Origin: Pectinophora gossypiella
Lineage: Eukaryota > Arthropoda > Insecta > Lepidoptera > Gelechiidae
DNA: 64,000 bases
Direction: 5' to 3'
Assembly: GCF_024362695.1 (NCBI RefSeq)
Contig: NC_065408.1
Location: forward strand, 17,667,518-17,731,517
Shown in pieces: positions 41,309 through 52,383 of the stretch. Under the pieces are notes generated by a model. It made no database searches and was not told the origin of the DNA. It was given only the letters and a program-made list of their open reading frames with translations. The position numbers and the translations under genes are program-made. Within the stretch, counting starts at the first letter, position 1, and each line of letters starts with the position of its first letter.

Positions 41309-41505
41309 TACATAGTGTTAGTGACATACTAACGAATAGTGAGAGGGATGATTCAGACTACGGTTATGCGTTAATCGGTCGGAAAATTCATGACAATTTT
41401 AGTGCTTTTCATAATTTTGCGACGGAAAATTCCACTTGATATCAACTCACAGTCATGGCCTGAATCATCCCTCATAGTTTTCGTTACGACGATGTCACCT
41501 GTATA
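41309..41505. mobile_element. Element D, copy 8
   Basis: Left arm shortened (GTTATGCGTTAATCGGTCGG), right arm good, ending GATGTCACCTGTATA. Confidence 0.8.
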
Positions 41506-41615
41506 TTTCCATATTGGACGCTACATTAGCAAACTATAAAAAAAATATAAACTTTAGGACCGTACACGTTGTGGAGGGCGACCAATATAATCTCCCTCAT
41601 CATAATACACTCTTT

Positions 41616-41852
41616 TTCTTCTTCTATCGTGTTGGTTGTGAGGTGGAATGCCAGCCTTATCAACCCTGGTGTCAGGGTTATATTGTGCCGCCAAACGCCT
41701 CAGATATGGCTCTTGTAACGATTATTCACTTAAATCAGTAAATAGTAACCGGGACCAACGGCTTAACGTGCCTTCCGAAGCACGGATCATCTTACTTTCG
41801 GACAATCAGGTGATCAGCCTGTAATGTCCTAACCAAACTAGGGATCACAAAG
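41616..41852 (-). mobile_element. SINE A, head-less
   Basis: Tail, body and core in reverse; stops at GGGATCACAAAG before the tRNA-like head. Confidence 0.88.
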
Positions 41853-42626
41853 GATACGGGATAAGGATAGAGATACGTTAGTTACAAACAACTTACATAC
41901 TAATGTTAGTAATAAAGAATTTTTAACACGATAAGGGGAAGAAAAAAAAGAACTAACGTATGTGCATGAAGTCCGAAATAAACAAAATAAAATTGAATTT
42001 TAGGCTTAGATGAGTCAAAAAACTAAAATTAAGGCAAATGAAGAGAGCCAAGTAGCCGCAGCATAACTTTCTATACCAATACTAACGGATACAATAGAAC
42101 GGTAACTAAAAACGCGGCTCTGATAATACACATAAGTGAATAAACCCTTACTTCCAAGACTGCAATTACGAGCAGTCTCCTACATGCCAGATGCAACCGA
42201 ATGCAATCTCTTTGAAGGAGACGGGTTATCGAAAATTTAATACAGCGCATCACAGAGGTCTGGATTCGATTCCCGACGAGGTAATCTCGTTTCACGGTCT
42301 CCGCTTCCTTGTGGAGATTTTCTGTATCAATTGTCCGGGTTATTGGGGTAACCGGATGATACTTATGTTCTTATTTAGTTTTAGAACATGAGGTCTGAGA
42401 AGATTAATAGAGGGAATGGATAAAAACTATAATGTGGTTAACTATAATTGGTTTCACAAAAATTGTAATCCCTTAATTATACATATAACAATGAACTGTT
42501 GTTAACCCGAATATGAAAATTGAAAAAAAGAAAAAGAAAAAATTAAATAAGGATATTATGCGCACTGTTCATATAGGCAATTTCGAGGCATTTGTTTGCA
42601 GATAAATATATGTGCCTAAGTGTTTG
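41853..42626. other. Anonymous, with a B-box-like scrap
   Basis: GGATTCGATTCCCGACGAGG (42260-42279) looks like the B box of another tRNA-derived element; the rest is not recognised. Confidence 0.35.
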
Positions 42627-42809
42627 TCTTCTTCTATCGTGTGGGTTGTGAGGTGGATTATCAACCCCATCAACCCTGGTGTCAGGGTTACCATTGAGCC
42701 GGCAAAGGCCCCTGACATGGCTCATGTAACGACTACTAACTTACATCAGTAAGTAGTAACCGGGACCAACAACTTAACGTGCCTTCCGAAGTACGGATCA
42801 TCTTACTTT
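42627..42809 (-). mobile_element. SINE A, 3' half
   Basis: Reversed tail to core. Overlaps in content with the copy at 43.06 kb, so the two are separate insertions rather than one split element. Confidence 0.85.
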
Positions 42810-42814
42810 GTATT

Positions 42815-43025
42815 AGTTTTGTCTAAATCGATAAGTTTGTTTTTTCCCTAACATGATTCGATAAGTGATATTGTTCGTATTTTGACAGAACGATATAACT
42901 TATTTGGGTTAGTTATATATTAAGCACCAAGCGACAAAACGATATAATTATATCGTCAGAAACGATAAAAAGACCGTGACAAAATTTTATCACGTTGCGC
43001 ATGGTAGCCCTATAGGTCTCATTGA
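42815..43025. mobile_element. Element U
   Basis: Left TTTTGTCTAAATCGATAAG and AACATGATTCGATAAG, right ATTTTATCACGTTGCGCATG. The same words, reordered, occur at 61275-61470. Repeated CGATA/TATCG words suggest an inverted-repeat element. Confidence 0.5.
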
Positions 43026-43057
43026 CGGTGCAACGGGACTGGGCAGGGTGCACAGTT

Positions 43058-43232
43058 TGACGTGCCTTCCGAAGCACGGATCATCTTACTTTCGGACAAT
43101 CAAGTGATCAGCCTATAATGTCCTTACCAAACTAGGGATAACAAAGTTATTTTTGTGATATGTCCCCACCGGATTTGAACCTGGGACCTCCGTCGTGAGC
43201 CTAACGCTCAACCACTGGACCACTGAAGCCGT
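43058..43232 (-). mobile_element. SINE A, 5' half
   Basis: Reversed core to head; flank beyond 43235 repeats the flank of the copy at 37.5 kb (GAGAGAAGAAGATAATTACC). Confidence 0.85.
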
Positions 43233-43368
43233 TAAACTACCGTTGATCTCACATGAGAGAAGAAGATAATTACCCAACAAAACTCTTATACTCGACAAAA
43301 TCAATTCACTAGCACTAGTATAGAAGCCATTCAGCGCTGAGATTTAAAAAACAGATTTAGATAGAGAA

Positions 43369-43491
43369 CGCTCAAACTACTGGACCACGGAGGCCTAAGA
43401 GTGTTGAGTGTGCATGTTATGTGAGTGTGTGTGTGATTAGGTATGTCCCCACCAAGTTTCGAACCTTGGACGGACCACGGCGGCCGTTACA
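43369..43491 (-). mobile_element. SINE A head scraps
   Basis: Two pieces, CTACTGGACCACGGAGGCC and TATGTCCCCACCAAGTTTCG, around a GT-rich run. Confidence 0.6.
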
Positions 43492-44021
43492 CTTAACATT
43501 AAGAAAGGAAACCATAGGACATCACAGCGAAACATCAAGGCGGCTTAAAACAGGGGTTGGTATTAATGTACAATATCGCGGTAATGTCTCACTATATCTT
43601 AGAGCCATGTGGCTAAGCTTGTTGTGGTATTTCGACATGCCAGATGGAGGAACAGTCCTGCGAAAGTAATTTCTTAATTTTGCCACCATGTTGTCACCTA
43701 ATTGGACAAAAAGATTACGATCTGTCATGCACCGGTGTCATAGATTTACTACTACCGTAGATTGAATGTCAGCGCTCAAAAAGTGGGACGCAATGTTACC
43801 CTTAATATAGCGACGTTCACAGTACTTTACCTCAGTGCGTGATTAGGCGCCGAACTGGCAACACCGGGCAGTTCGTGGTAAAAACTTGCAAAAATAGAAG
43901 TTCAAAGCGAAAAAAGAAGGATGGAACATCATATTTCTAATAAGTAACGGCATTGTACATGTTATCATAGTAAAAACAAGGCTTGCATGTAAGGATTTGC
44001 AATTTGTAGGTGTCAATGAAA
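43492..44021. other. Anonymous stretch
   Basis: Overlapping frames on both strands (43421-43728) carry no recognised domain. Confidence 0.35.
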
Positions 44022-44078
44022 AAAATGGAATTTCATAGTCTCTGCTTAACCCGGTGGGAAATATGCGTGAGTATGTTG
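44022..44078 (+). mobile_element. LINE H scrap
   Basis: ATGGAATTTCATAGTCTCTG and GGTGGGAAATATGCGTGAG. Confidence 0.75.
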
Positions 44079-44247
44079 ACACCGGAAGTTAAGCTGGATT
44101 ATATGATCCACGCAGGATATTTAATTTTTGTCTGCCATACGCAATAATAACCGGAAGTAAAGGGCCCTATCTCAATAGAACACCATGGTGACGCAGCTAC
44201 CACAATCGCACATCAACAAAATGTATAAATAAATAAAAATAAAAAAG

Positions 44248-44313
44248 TTTATTTCTTGTTTTTAAGCAACATAAAGTTATTTTATTTCTTGTTTTTAAGC
44301 AACATAAAGTTAT
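44248..44313. repeat. Perfect tandem duplication of 33 bp
   Basis: 44248-44280 and 44281-44313 are identical (start TTTATTTCTTGTTTTTAAGC). It lies at the start of what looks like a reversed LINE 3' UTR (GAGGCAACCCCAGGAAGCAA follows). Confidence 0.95.
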
Positions 44314-44520
44314 GAGGCAACCCCAGGAAGCAAGGTTCATGCTTGGGTTGGGGATGTCTCGCTCATACCCTAGTTGTTAACACTAAATAGTTGACATGCA
44401 AAGCAAAAATAAATAATGAATAAAAAAAATAAAAATAGAAAAAGGTATCAATTAAAAGATAACATGTCTAAAAGCCAATAACATGTATGCCGTTGTATTT
44501 TGTAATTTGCTTGCTGGTGG
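44314..44520 (-). mobile_element. Probable LINE 3' UTR
   Basis: I recall the AACCCCAGGAAGCAAGGTTC type of sequence from insect LINE ends; there is no coding evidence. Confidence 0.3.
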
Positions 44521-44537
44521 CGCCTTAGTCATAGGAT

Positions 44538-44660
44538 AAGAAGTCCTCAGACGTCACACACACAGTTGCGCGTGTACGATAACCTCAATGTGTAGTGTCT
44601 GTGTAAAACGAGTAAATTTATTTTATTCTTATTCTTAAGTGTCCGGGGTGTGCCCTAGAG
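44538..44660. mobile_element. Repeat E fragment
   Basis: GTCCTCAGACGTCACACACA to AAGTGTCCGGGGTGTGCC, with a TTTATTTTATTCTTATTC insertion. Confidence 0.65.
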
Positions 44661-44751
44661 AGATAGGGGCCCTCTCACTAGGGTATCATCAGCCATAGCC
44701 GTACCCAGGCTTGAGACCAAAATTTGTATAAATGATTTTTGTCTAACTTTC

Positions 44752-44846
44752 AAAATCAGGTGTATCAAGCCTGCAATGTCTTTAGACGAACAAAACAAAG
44801 GACAGTCTCACAAAATGATTTCGACTATGTCTCCATCAGGCCAACC
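44752..44846 (-). mobile_element. SINE C, head half
   Basis: AATCAGGTGTATCAAGCCTG and GACAGTCTCACAAAATGATT in reverse. Confidence 0.7.
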
Positions 44847-45253
44847 CGCTGATTCAAGGGAGGGAGAAGGAGAGAGAAGGGATTTAAATATAAATATAGA
44901 ATCCCAAATCTAAAAAAAAAGTCTAACTGTCTACAGGTATTCATAAAAGAGCAAGCATTTCGAATACATAAATCTCAACTTCGAGAAATCAATGCGTCAC
45001 ATTCTCTCGATAAACCCCGCGTATTCAATACTTACGTCTATGTTACTTATCTCTTTGTCAAAGACATTGTTATTTTATGCACCCTAAGTTTTTATTTCTC
45101 GCATAAAAGTGGATAAAAGTGAATAAAGAAGTTTCCTAAGGTTTCCGTTTTAATAATGAAAGTACGGGAAGACAGTAATAGCATTATATTTGAAGTATTT
45201 TCTTTTCTTGTTTTTGTTCTACCTGCAATGTGAGTATAGGTATTACATACGGA
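44847..45253. other. Anonymous stretch
   Basis: No gene or recognised repeat. Confidence 0.4.
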
Positions 45254-45573
45254 CGACCTCTGTGGTCCAGTGGTTGAGCGATGTGCTTACGATCCGGAGG
45301 TCCCGGGTTCGAATCCCGGTGGGGACAAATCACAAAAATCACTTTGTGATCCATAGTTTAGTTAGGACAGTACAGGCTGATCACCTGATTGTCGCAGAGT
45401 AAGACACGTTATGCCGTTGGTTCCCGGTTATTACTTACTTACTGATGTAAGTACGTAGTCGTTACTCGTGTAACGACTCGTGACATGTCAGGGGCTTTTG
45501 GCGGCTCAATAATAACCCTCACCAGGGTTGATGGGGTTGGTAATCCACCTCACAACCCATACGATAGCAGAAG
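45254..45573 (+). mobile_element. SINE A, full length
   Basis: Intact Pol III boxes (TGGTCCAGTGG, GGTTCGAATCC), but the core hairpin is shortened (GAGTAAGACACGTTATGCCG). TACGGA on both sides is a possible short TSD. Confidence 0.92.
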
Positions 45574-45589
45574 ACTTACGGAAAGAACC

Positions 45590-45655
45590 AATATTTGTCC
45601 GGTCAAGTAGTGAATGCCATGTGAGAAAAGCCTACTATAAGTCACATCAGAAAAT
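45590..45655 (+). mobile_element. LINE F 3' end scrap
   Basis: TGTCCGGTCAAGTAGTGAAT to CTATAAGTCACATCAGAAAA. Confidence 0.7.
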
Positions 45656-45673
45656 ATTAAACGTAGAAAATTA

Positions 45674-45933
45674 ATAGGCTAATTAACCACCTAGTCAAAT
45701 GAGGTACTTTTACGAAACGTCAAAACGAAAGTTTACTTTGGAGTGTGTATGGAAATACTGTCCTGTGACGTCATCAATAAAAGCGGTCAGACGTCGTACA
45801 CATTGTTACTTAAATCAAATTCGAAAATAAATCTAAAAGTAAAAGGAAATTGATTTTTGATCATCTAGACTGCCTTCTATTTCTAGATTAGAATTTTATA
45901 GTTTATCTTTGATCCAGTCAATACCCTATTGAT
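45674..45933. mobile_element. MITE L, diverged
   Basis: ATAGGCTAATTAACCACC at the left, GATCCAGTCAATACCCTATT at the right; the CTTTTACGAAACGTCAAAAC word is retained. Confidence 0.75.
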
Positions 45934-46454
45934 AGTTCTTTACCCCGCGGTTGCGTGGTAGAATTTTCTGTTTAGCAATATGACCGACACGCCATTGCGT
46001 TGCGACGACGCAAAACAGCAGTATCGATCGTGTGGGCTCTCTCTAAACCCAGCGATTATAATATAAAAGTTGTTTTAAACCAATCCCTTACAAGAAGCCG
46101 TAAAAATACCGCGACAACTTTCTAACTATCTAAGCGTCTAACTCGGTAAATACTCGAAATAATTGCCGTAATCACTCTTCATAAACATAATATGAAACGA
46201 GCAATTTATAATCCTTTAAAAGCAAAAAACTTTCTTCGACGAAAGTTGGTGCTTAGTGAAGATAAACATAACTTCTGAAGAGTCGAGTCAACCTCAATTA
46301 TAAAATTTCTAAGTATTTTCTGAGCTAATGGCTTGAGTAAACGAGAGGCGTGCATAAATTTGACTGACGGGCTCCTCTGTCTATAACTATAACAAAATTG
46401 TATATACTTATATACAAAAAATCCGTGGTTTGGAAGAATAATAGGATTACGAAA
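45934..46454. other. Anonymous, with a LINE M scrap
   Basis: GGTTGCGTGGTAGAATTTTC and TGTTTAGCAATATGACCG (45949-45988) match LINE M. The rest is not recognised. Confidence 0.45.
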
Positions 46455-46685
46455 GCAGTATTTAAAGCGAAGGTTGTAGGGCTGGCAGAGGAAGACCTAG
46501 AAGGACGTACTTTGACCAAATTGGAGATGTCCTTAGAAAAGATTAGTAAGATCTCTGAACCGGCGTGCGTGTATGAAATGATTGATGAATGTGGAGGAAG
46601 CAAGAGAAATGTGTCAGGATCGAAGCAAATGGAATTTCATAGTCTTACCCCGGTGGAAAATAGGCGTGAGTTTATGTACGTATGA
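46455..46685 (+). mobile_element. LINE H, longest coding remnant
   Basis: Plus-strand reading gives a GRGRPRRTY-type motif, an RRACM motif, and MNVEEAREMCQDRSKWN before the GTTTATGTACGTATG tail. Frameshifts break the frame near 46540 and 46580. C-terminal end of a LINE ORF2. Confidence 0.85.
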
Positions 46686-46686
46686 A

Positions 46687-46866
46687 TTTCACGGGAATGT
46701 GAGTTTCGTCGCGATGTTTTCCTTCACCGCTGAGCACGTGATAATCATTTATGATCCAAATATTAATTCGGAAACAAATTCGACGTACATAGGTTTAGGT
46801 ATGTGCTGGGATTCAAAACTGCGACCTCAAAGTAAGAGGCAAGCGTTCTACAAACTGGGAAACCAA
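46687..46866 (-). mobile_element. SINE G, 5' half with head
   Basis: Follows LINE H directly. CACCGCTGAGCACGTGATAA, then CTGCGACCTCAAAGTAAGAG and a reversed tRNA-like head. Confidence 0.85.
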
Positions 46867-47252
46867 AGCTCAACCAATGCTAATCCAATCACACTTAATT
46901 TCAACCTTTCATTGTCAGCTCAACAACACGACATAATAAAACTCAAAGGCTTGCATGTAAGCATTTGCAATTTAAATGGGCCACCGTGTCCTACCATCCA
47001 TTACGCTAATGTACAGTTCTAATGAAAGCCTGCGAAGCCCAGTCGAATCAATCAAAAGATTTCTAAGGCTTGAAAGCTGTTATTTTTAAAATTGCCAATC
47101 TGAAAAAATGTTTTAAAGGTGAATTTTGATGCCTGTTTTTTCGCGCATGAGTTTTTTATGGTGTGTTTTGGTATGAGTAATATATTTTTTGTAAGTTGCA
47201 GTGGAGTGCATAGTATTTGATCTCACATGATACTGAATACGCTCCACCACAT
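46867..47252. other. Anonymous stretch
   Basis: No gene or recognised repeat. Confidence 0.4.
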
Positions 47253-47263
47253 AAAGTCACATA

Positions 47264-47466
47264 CATAACATACATAAATAGCCTATATACGTCCCACTGC
47301 TGGGCACAGGCCTCCTCTCAATCAACCGGAGAGGGTATGGAGCATACTCCACCACGCTGCTCCACTGCGGGTTGGTGGAGGTGTTTTTACGACTAATAGC
47401 CGGGACCAACGGCTTAACGTGCCCTCCGAAGCACGGAATCAACTTACTTTTTCGGACAATCAGGTG
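47264..47466 (-). mobile_element. SINE C, 5'-truncated, 11-bp TSD
   Basis: Reverse copy from the TATG-rich end through CCCACTGCTGGGCACAGGCC and the core to TTCGGACAATCAGGTG. AAAGTCACATA at 47253-47263 and 47467-47477 is exact. Confidence 0.93.
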
Positions 47467-47477
47467 AAAGTCACATA

Positions 47478-47837
47478 AACTCTTTATTTTGCACTTTCCT
47501 TCCACCGACTGTAATTGGAATACCATTGTATTTAAGTCTATAAATTATGTAATACAAACTGCATTTAAAAAAAAAGAAAAGAAAGGAAAACATGAAACAG
47601 TAGGACTAGGGCCCTGTGGTGGGAGGTTTTCTGGCCACGTCTTTCCCTCAGCGTTACAGATTCCGATGTGGTAGTAGTATTACAGCTAGTTACATAATAT
47701 TATGTAATTTAATTTTTTTGACGTTCAAAAAGCGCTAACTTTGTAAGCCAATTTTGAAAAATAAATATTTTTGAATTTTTTTTGACATTGTTTTTCCGGA
47801 ACCTTGGAGAAGTTTGCAAAATAAATACAACAATATA
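47478..47837. other. Anonymous stretch
   Basis: No gene or recognised repeat. Confidence 0.4.
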
Positions 47838-48050
47838 TGTTCACGACTATATTCTCAATCGGGGTAGGTAGTCAGAGGGCTAACCATTGCAAGAAGACCT
47901 GACTACCCTCGCTTCATCGAGGTTTCTATTAGACCAACGTGATAGGTGGTGATCCGTATCGCCGTCTATAATGGTCGAGCCAACTGTGTTAGTGAAAATT
48001 GCACTTAAGATAAATTAATAACTCATAAATGTAAGTTCAGTACCGGGAAT
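47838..48050 (+). mobile_element. Repeat I, well preserved
   Basis: TCGGGGTAGGTAGTCAGAGG, TTAGACCAACGTGATAGGTG, GTCGAGCCAACTGTGTTAGT and TTAAGATAAATTAATAAC in order. Used as the uninterrupted reference for the nested locus at 16 kb. Confidence 0.75.
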
Positions 48051-48224
48051 CGCACCGGCAAAATAACAATAATAATACTTAGTCTCGTTATGATTGGCTA
48101 CTTGACAGTTTTCGAAGAAGTATTTAATAAAATACTAACGCTTATTTTACACTTCTCAAAATATTTTCAATAAACAAACAAACGATCTAACAATATATCT
48201 TGAAACCTGACAGATAGTTTTTGT

Positions 48225-48331
48225 TGATTTTGTGCAGTTCCGGTTTTTCACAGAAGCGACTGCCTGTCTGACCTTCCAACCCGCGAAGGGAAAACCAGCC
48301 CAATACAGTTTAAGTCACATACCTCCGAAAA
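48225..48331 (-). mobile_element. SINE G, middle part
   Basis: CAGAAGCGACTGCCTGTCTG and AACCCGCGAAGGGAAAACCA in reverse. Confidence 0.8.
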
Positions 48332-48694
48332 TTAAAATAAATAGTGATAAGCGTTCATTTGGACATAAAACGTATATACAAATTGTCCAAACAACATCAA
48401 AAATGGAAAAATAAACTTTTTTCGGGATTTTTAAAATAAACATTTTCACTGAACCTTTTAATTAAATCACTAACCTTAACCAAGATGGCGTATAAAGCCT
48501 CCTTCAGTAAGAGCTTTAACCAACATTTACCGCAACCCTATTCGCAGCGGGTTATCAAGTTATTACCATTCTCAAGTCTACATAAACTCACGCTAGTAAT
48601 CCCTAAGGGGTGGGCGGATACACAAGTAATCAAAAGGCATAACACAACCACTTTTTTGATGTGACTTGTAGATTTTGCTGGCGTTGTAATCACT

Positions 48695-48875
48695 CATCAT
48701 CATCAATTTAAGAGCCACGCTCTTGTCGGTGTAGCATTTTCCATTCCAGTCTATCAAAGGCCAATTCCTTGACTTCCCTACAAGACACGACGTTAACCTT
48801 TTCTTTAATCTTTTCCATGTAAGATCTTCTTGGTCTTCCCCTTCCACTTCTCTCTTTCTTCTCTTTTCATCTTTT
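48695..48875 (-). mobile_element. LINE Q: ORF2 C-terminus with GAT tail
   Basis: The minus strand reads a RPRRSYMEKIKEK-like segment then EVKELAFDRLEWKMLHRQER, G, S and a TAA stop near 48709, followed by GATGATGATG. A LINE protein end in the RTE/Jockey style; clade not assigned. Confidence 0.8.
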
Positions 48876-48991
48876 TTTTCTTTTTCTTTTCTTCTTGTAA
48901 TCACTAGTCGAAAAATTTATTGAAAACGTCATTGAAAGAAAGTCTGTTCTCGTAAGCTCTTCTTGGTCTTCTCCTTCCTTACTACGAGTAG

Positions 48992-49057
48992 TAACACCGT
49001 ACCGAATACTGAGGTGGATGATTCAACTCATGATTCTGAGTTAAAAAGTGGAAGTTT
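48992..49057. mobile_element. Element D, left-arm fragment (copy 9)
   Basis: CCGAATACTGAGGTGGATGA and CATGATTCTGAGTT. Preceded by a Q scrap (AAGCTCTTCTTGGTCTTC). Confidence 0.7.
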
Positions 49058-49171
49058 CCGGAAGATGGAAATAGGTACTAGGTACTCAAGTACCAACTTA
49101 CTAATCTTATATTAGTAACTTTATAATTCCTTTAAATGAAAACAGACATAATAGGTATAAAGTGAAGTGAA

Positions 49172-49258
49172 GTTCTGTAAAAAACCGGACCTGTAAAATC
49201 TTCGGGTTAGGTGAACCCTCACCTGTGAAAAACGGAATAATGCTAGGGAAATGATGAT
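49172..49258 (+). mobile_element. SINE G tail
   Basis: TCTGTAAAAAACCGGACCTG, then GGAATAATGCTAGGGAAATG. Confidence 0.8.
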
Positions 49259-49290
49259 GTTAGCATTGGCTAGTAACTAACTGTGATGTG

Positions 49291-49440
49291 GGTACAGTCA
49301 TGAGCAATATAATGTACCCACTTTAGGATTCTGTCGCACTAACATATTTGACATTTAGTGAGACTTACAGTTCAATTTGTCAAAAAAGTTAATGTGATAT
49401 GGTACCAAAGTGTATACATTATTAATGCTCGTGACCGTAC
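49291..49440. mobile_element. MITE J, full length
   Basis: Reverse orientation to the 16.4 kb copy. Inverted ends GGTACAGTCATGAGCAATAT and ATTAATGCTCGTGACCGTAC; 150 bp. Confidence 0.88.
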
Positions 49441-49649
49441 TGGCCGTGAGTAAGTTAATGGTCGGTTTATTTGAATTTTCGTATTTGGAATTCTTTGGGA
49501 GGAGTCTGTTGTTTATGCTGGAGATGGAAGCCGATGACACCAGAGGCTGGACACACATTTTCTCTATTGGGGCTTTTGAATTATGTTCTGAGGTCTGTCA
49601 GGTCTTCAGAAGAAGTTTGTTCCCTTTTTCTTAAGTATATTTAAGTGAC

Positions 49650-49974
49650 TAGTGGTTAGAGCGTTAGGCTCACGATTTGGAGGTCCGGGTTCGATTCCCG
49701 ATGGGGACATTGTCGAAATCACTTTGTGAGACTGTCCTTTGGTAAGGACTTTTCAGGCTTGAATCACCTGATTATCCGAAAAAGTAAGATGATTCCGTGC
49801 TTCGGAGGGCACGTTAAGCCGTTGGTCCCGGCTATTAGCTGTAGAAACACCTCCACTAACCCGCATTGGAGCAGCGTGGTGGAGTATGCTCCATACCCCC
49901 TCCGGTTGATTGAGGGGAGGCCTGTGCCCAGCAGTGGGACGTAAATAGGCTGTTTATGTTTTGTTTTTTTTTTG
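49650..49974 (+). mobile_element. SINE C, near full length, 13-bp TSD
   Basis: Starts TAGTGGTTAGAGCG inside the A box, so the first ~14 nt are missing; B box GGTTCGATTCC, core and RTE-like tail are intact. Flanked by exact ATATTTAAGTGAC at 49637-49649 and 49975-49987. Confidence 0.95.
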
Positions 49975-50290
49975 ATATTTAAGTGACCACAGAGGATGTT
50001 ATTATCACTTACTGAGAAGTAAAGTAGTTGAACGTGTTTTATATTTGCTTCCACAATCCAGCACAGGCTGCAACCCCTTAGGCACAGCGGGATATCAAGT
50101 TATTACCGTTAAAGTCTATTTTGTTCGTAAAGTCATTACTTAGGGGAAATATCTTTAAGCGAAGTCTAAGACTAAATCCGTCTTCCTACCTAAGGGCCCG
50201 TCGGGAAATCCGATGCATCTTCGATCTGAATAGAGGCTCCTTATAGACCGCGGCTCTGAGAGCTTATCGATGAAATTGGTTGTTTTGCTG
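49975..50290. other. Anonymous spacer
   Basis: No gene or recognised repeat. Confidence 0.4.
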
Positions 50291-50430
50291 TACGTATTAT
50301 ATCATGTACCCACTTTAGAACCCTGTCGCACTATCATATATGACATTTAATAAGATTTACGGTTTGATTTGTCAAAAAAAATAATGTGACATGGTTTAAA
50401 AGTGCATACATATTAGTACTTGTGACTTTA
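50291..50430. mobile_element. MITE J, diverged
   Basis: ATGTACCCACTTTAGAACCC and TTTGATTTGTCAAAAAAAAT in family order; ends near TAGTACTTGTGAC. Confidence 0.75.
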
Positions 50431-50433
50431 CAG

Positions 50434-50693
50434 GGTTTTTTTACGTGACTTATTGTAGATTTGCCGCAGATGGCATTAACTACTTGGCTGGACAAATAGG
50501 GAGCGCTGATGGCTCTCACCCGGTACAACGTTTAAATAGGCATGAGGGCGCTCAGTTGGGCGCGAACCTCGGTTCAGGGCGTCGTCTGAGAGGAAAAATA
50601 TTTGAAAGAATTAATCGACCCGTGTCGATAGCGATAAGCGCTGGTTGAGGGAAATCGTCGACCACGCCGGCGGGGTTGGTATCGGGGTCAGCC
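50434..50693 (-). mobile_element. LINE F 3' end, well preserved
   Basis: Reversed from TTTTTTTACGTGACTTATTG through TTGCCGCAGATGGCATTAAC and GGCGTCGTCTGAGAGGAAAA to ACCACGCCGGCGGGG. Confidence 0.88.
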
Positions 50694-51003
50694 ACCATAC
50701 CTACCCAATTTCCAAAGCGTTACATGGAATCTAAGTTTATCGATAAGCCATCGACATAGCCGGCACTACGAACAGGCCATAGTCGCGAGGAGGATTACAG
50801 CGGATACCTCCAGACCCCAACATAGCGATGCTGTGGGAATTTTGAACCACATTACGCGGATCCACGGCCATTGTAGTGCTGTAAGTATGTTTACACTCGA
50901 TTGGATGCGGAATTGATGGCGACATTGATATTTTTCTGTGTACTTACTATATAGCTGCACGGCTTACATTAAAACCGAACATTTTTTTACAGTAGTTGTT
51001 TAA
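50694..51003. other. Anonymous stretch
   Basis: No gene or recognised repeat. Confidence 0.4.
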
Positions 51004-51298
51004 CGGCCTCGATCCGTGGGGCCTGGGTTCGAATCCCGGTGGGGACATATTATAAAAATCACTTTGTGATCCCTGGTTTGGTTAGGAAATTACAGGCTGA
51101 TCACCTGATTGTCCGAAAGTAAGACGATCCGTGCTTTGGAAGCCATGTGAAACCGTTGGTCCCGGTTACTACTTACTGACGTAAGTACGTAGTCGTTACA
51201 TGAGCCATGTCAGGGGCCTTTGGCGGCTCAATATTAAACCTGACACCAGGGTTGATGAAGTTGTTAATCCACCTCACAACCCACACGATAGAAGAAGA
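51004..51298 (+). mobile_element. SINE A, A-box deleted
   Basis: The head jumps from CGGCCTC to GATCCGTGGGGCCTGGGTTC, so the A box is gone while the B box (GGTTCGAATCC) remains. Full body, core and tail. Confidence 0.9.
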
Positions 51299-51724
51299 TG
51301 ATCATGTACAGCTAATTGTGTGAAGAATAACCCTTCCCTTTTGACATTGGCTTTCGTGGTATAATAACTTAATTTGGAATATTCTCAAACATTCCTCTCA
51401 AACACATTTCCAGATAAAAACAATACTCATGTCCGCCCAAACCGTCGATTAAGGTGATTTCGTTCGATCCTTTGCGCCGGGACTAAAAATATGGCAAATC
51501 AAGGTAATTTACAAGACCACCCTACAAGGACTTGGGAAGCGCTAATAAGCCGCCATTACCGAAATTAAAGCATTAATCTCGAACCCACGCACTCAGTTTC
51601 ACGCATGCTCGCTAAATCGGAATATATAGCATAGATAATTCAGTAGATACAGTACGCCAAAAGTGTCAAAATAAATATTTTTTAGTGTTATTTTATATCA
51701 TAAAGGTATCAGGCAATACGTAAT
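51299..51724. other. Anonymous stretch
   Basis: No gene or recognised repeat. Confidence 0.4.
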
Positions 51725-51832
51725 CATGGCACTTGCAACAGTGTCGAAATATCGGGAGTCTCATATGCTGCCTCGGGAGTCTCATCCCTGCTTTAAACGC
51801 GGTAAGAACCCGTTATTATGTGTTTTAATCAT
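51725..51832. mobile_element. MITE K, right part
   Basis: CATGGCACTTGCAACAGTGT to CCCGTTATTATGTGTTTTAA, with TCGGGAGTCTCAT duplicated inside. Confidence 0.75.
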
Positions 51833-52084
51833 AAAGGTATTTTTAGTTTAAGGTAAGGAACTTTACTGATTGATTGGTTTAAAAAAATAAAAAATTCTAC
51901 TAAAGACTTACGTAACCTCCCCTCTTGTTATGCAGCAGAGTCCAACTCGCGGAGACAACGTGTAGCGACTTTTGGTATTGGCATTCTGAAACAGATGGAC
52001 TTAATGTATTCAGCCGTAATAAATATTTTTTCTTGACACTTATGTTTATAATAAACATAACTTTCGCTCACAACCAGTTACAAC

Positions 52085-52320
52085 TACGAGTATATTGCTA
52101 ATTGGGGAAGTCTGAGTTAAATTCATCATTTGATATTATACTAAGTACCGACGCCTCACCGAGCCTTCTGTTAAACTGACCTGATAGACGACACGTGAGC
52201 CGCATCGCCTATAAATCCTATATTCTTCTATTTAAAGGTTTTTAACAACAATTCATAATGTTCGAGCTAACTGTGTTAGTGAAAATTGTACATAAGATTA
52301 ACTAACAACTAATTGGTGCA
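52085..52320 (+). mobile_element. Repeat I, diverged
   Basis: CTCACCGAGCCTTCTGTTAA, then GAGCTAACTGTGTTAGTGAA, with a 60-bp insertion between. Confidence 0.6.
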
Positions 52321-52363
52321 AGTCTTTTCTTCTTAAGAAGAGAAGCTACCACCAAATTCCAAA

Positions 52364-52383
52364 TTTGCACCAATTGGTGCAAA
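52364..52383. repeat. 20-bp perfect palindrome
   Basis: TTTGCACCAATTGGTGCAAA reads the same on both strands. AATTGGTGCAA also occurs 60 bp upstream. Confidence 0.9.
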
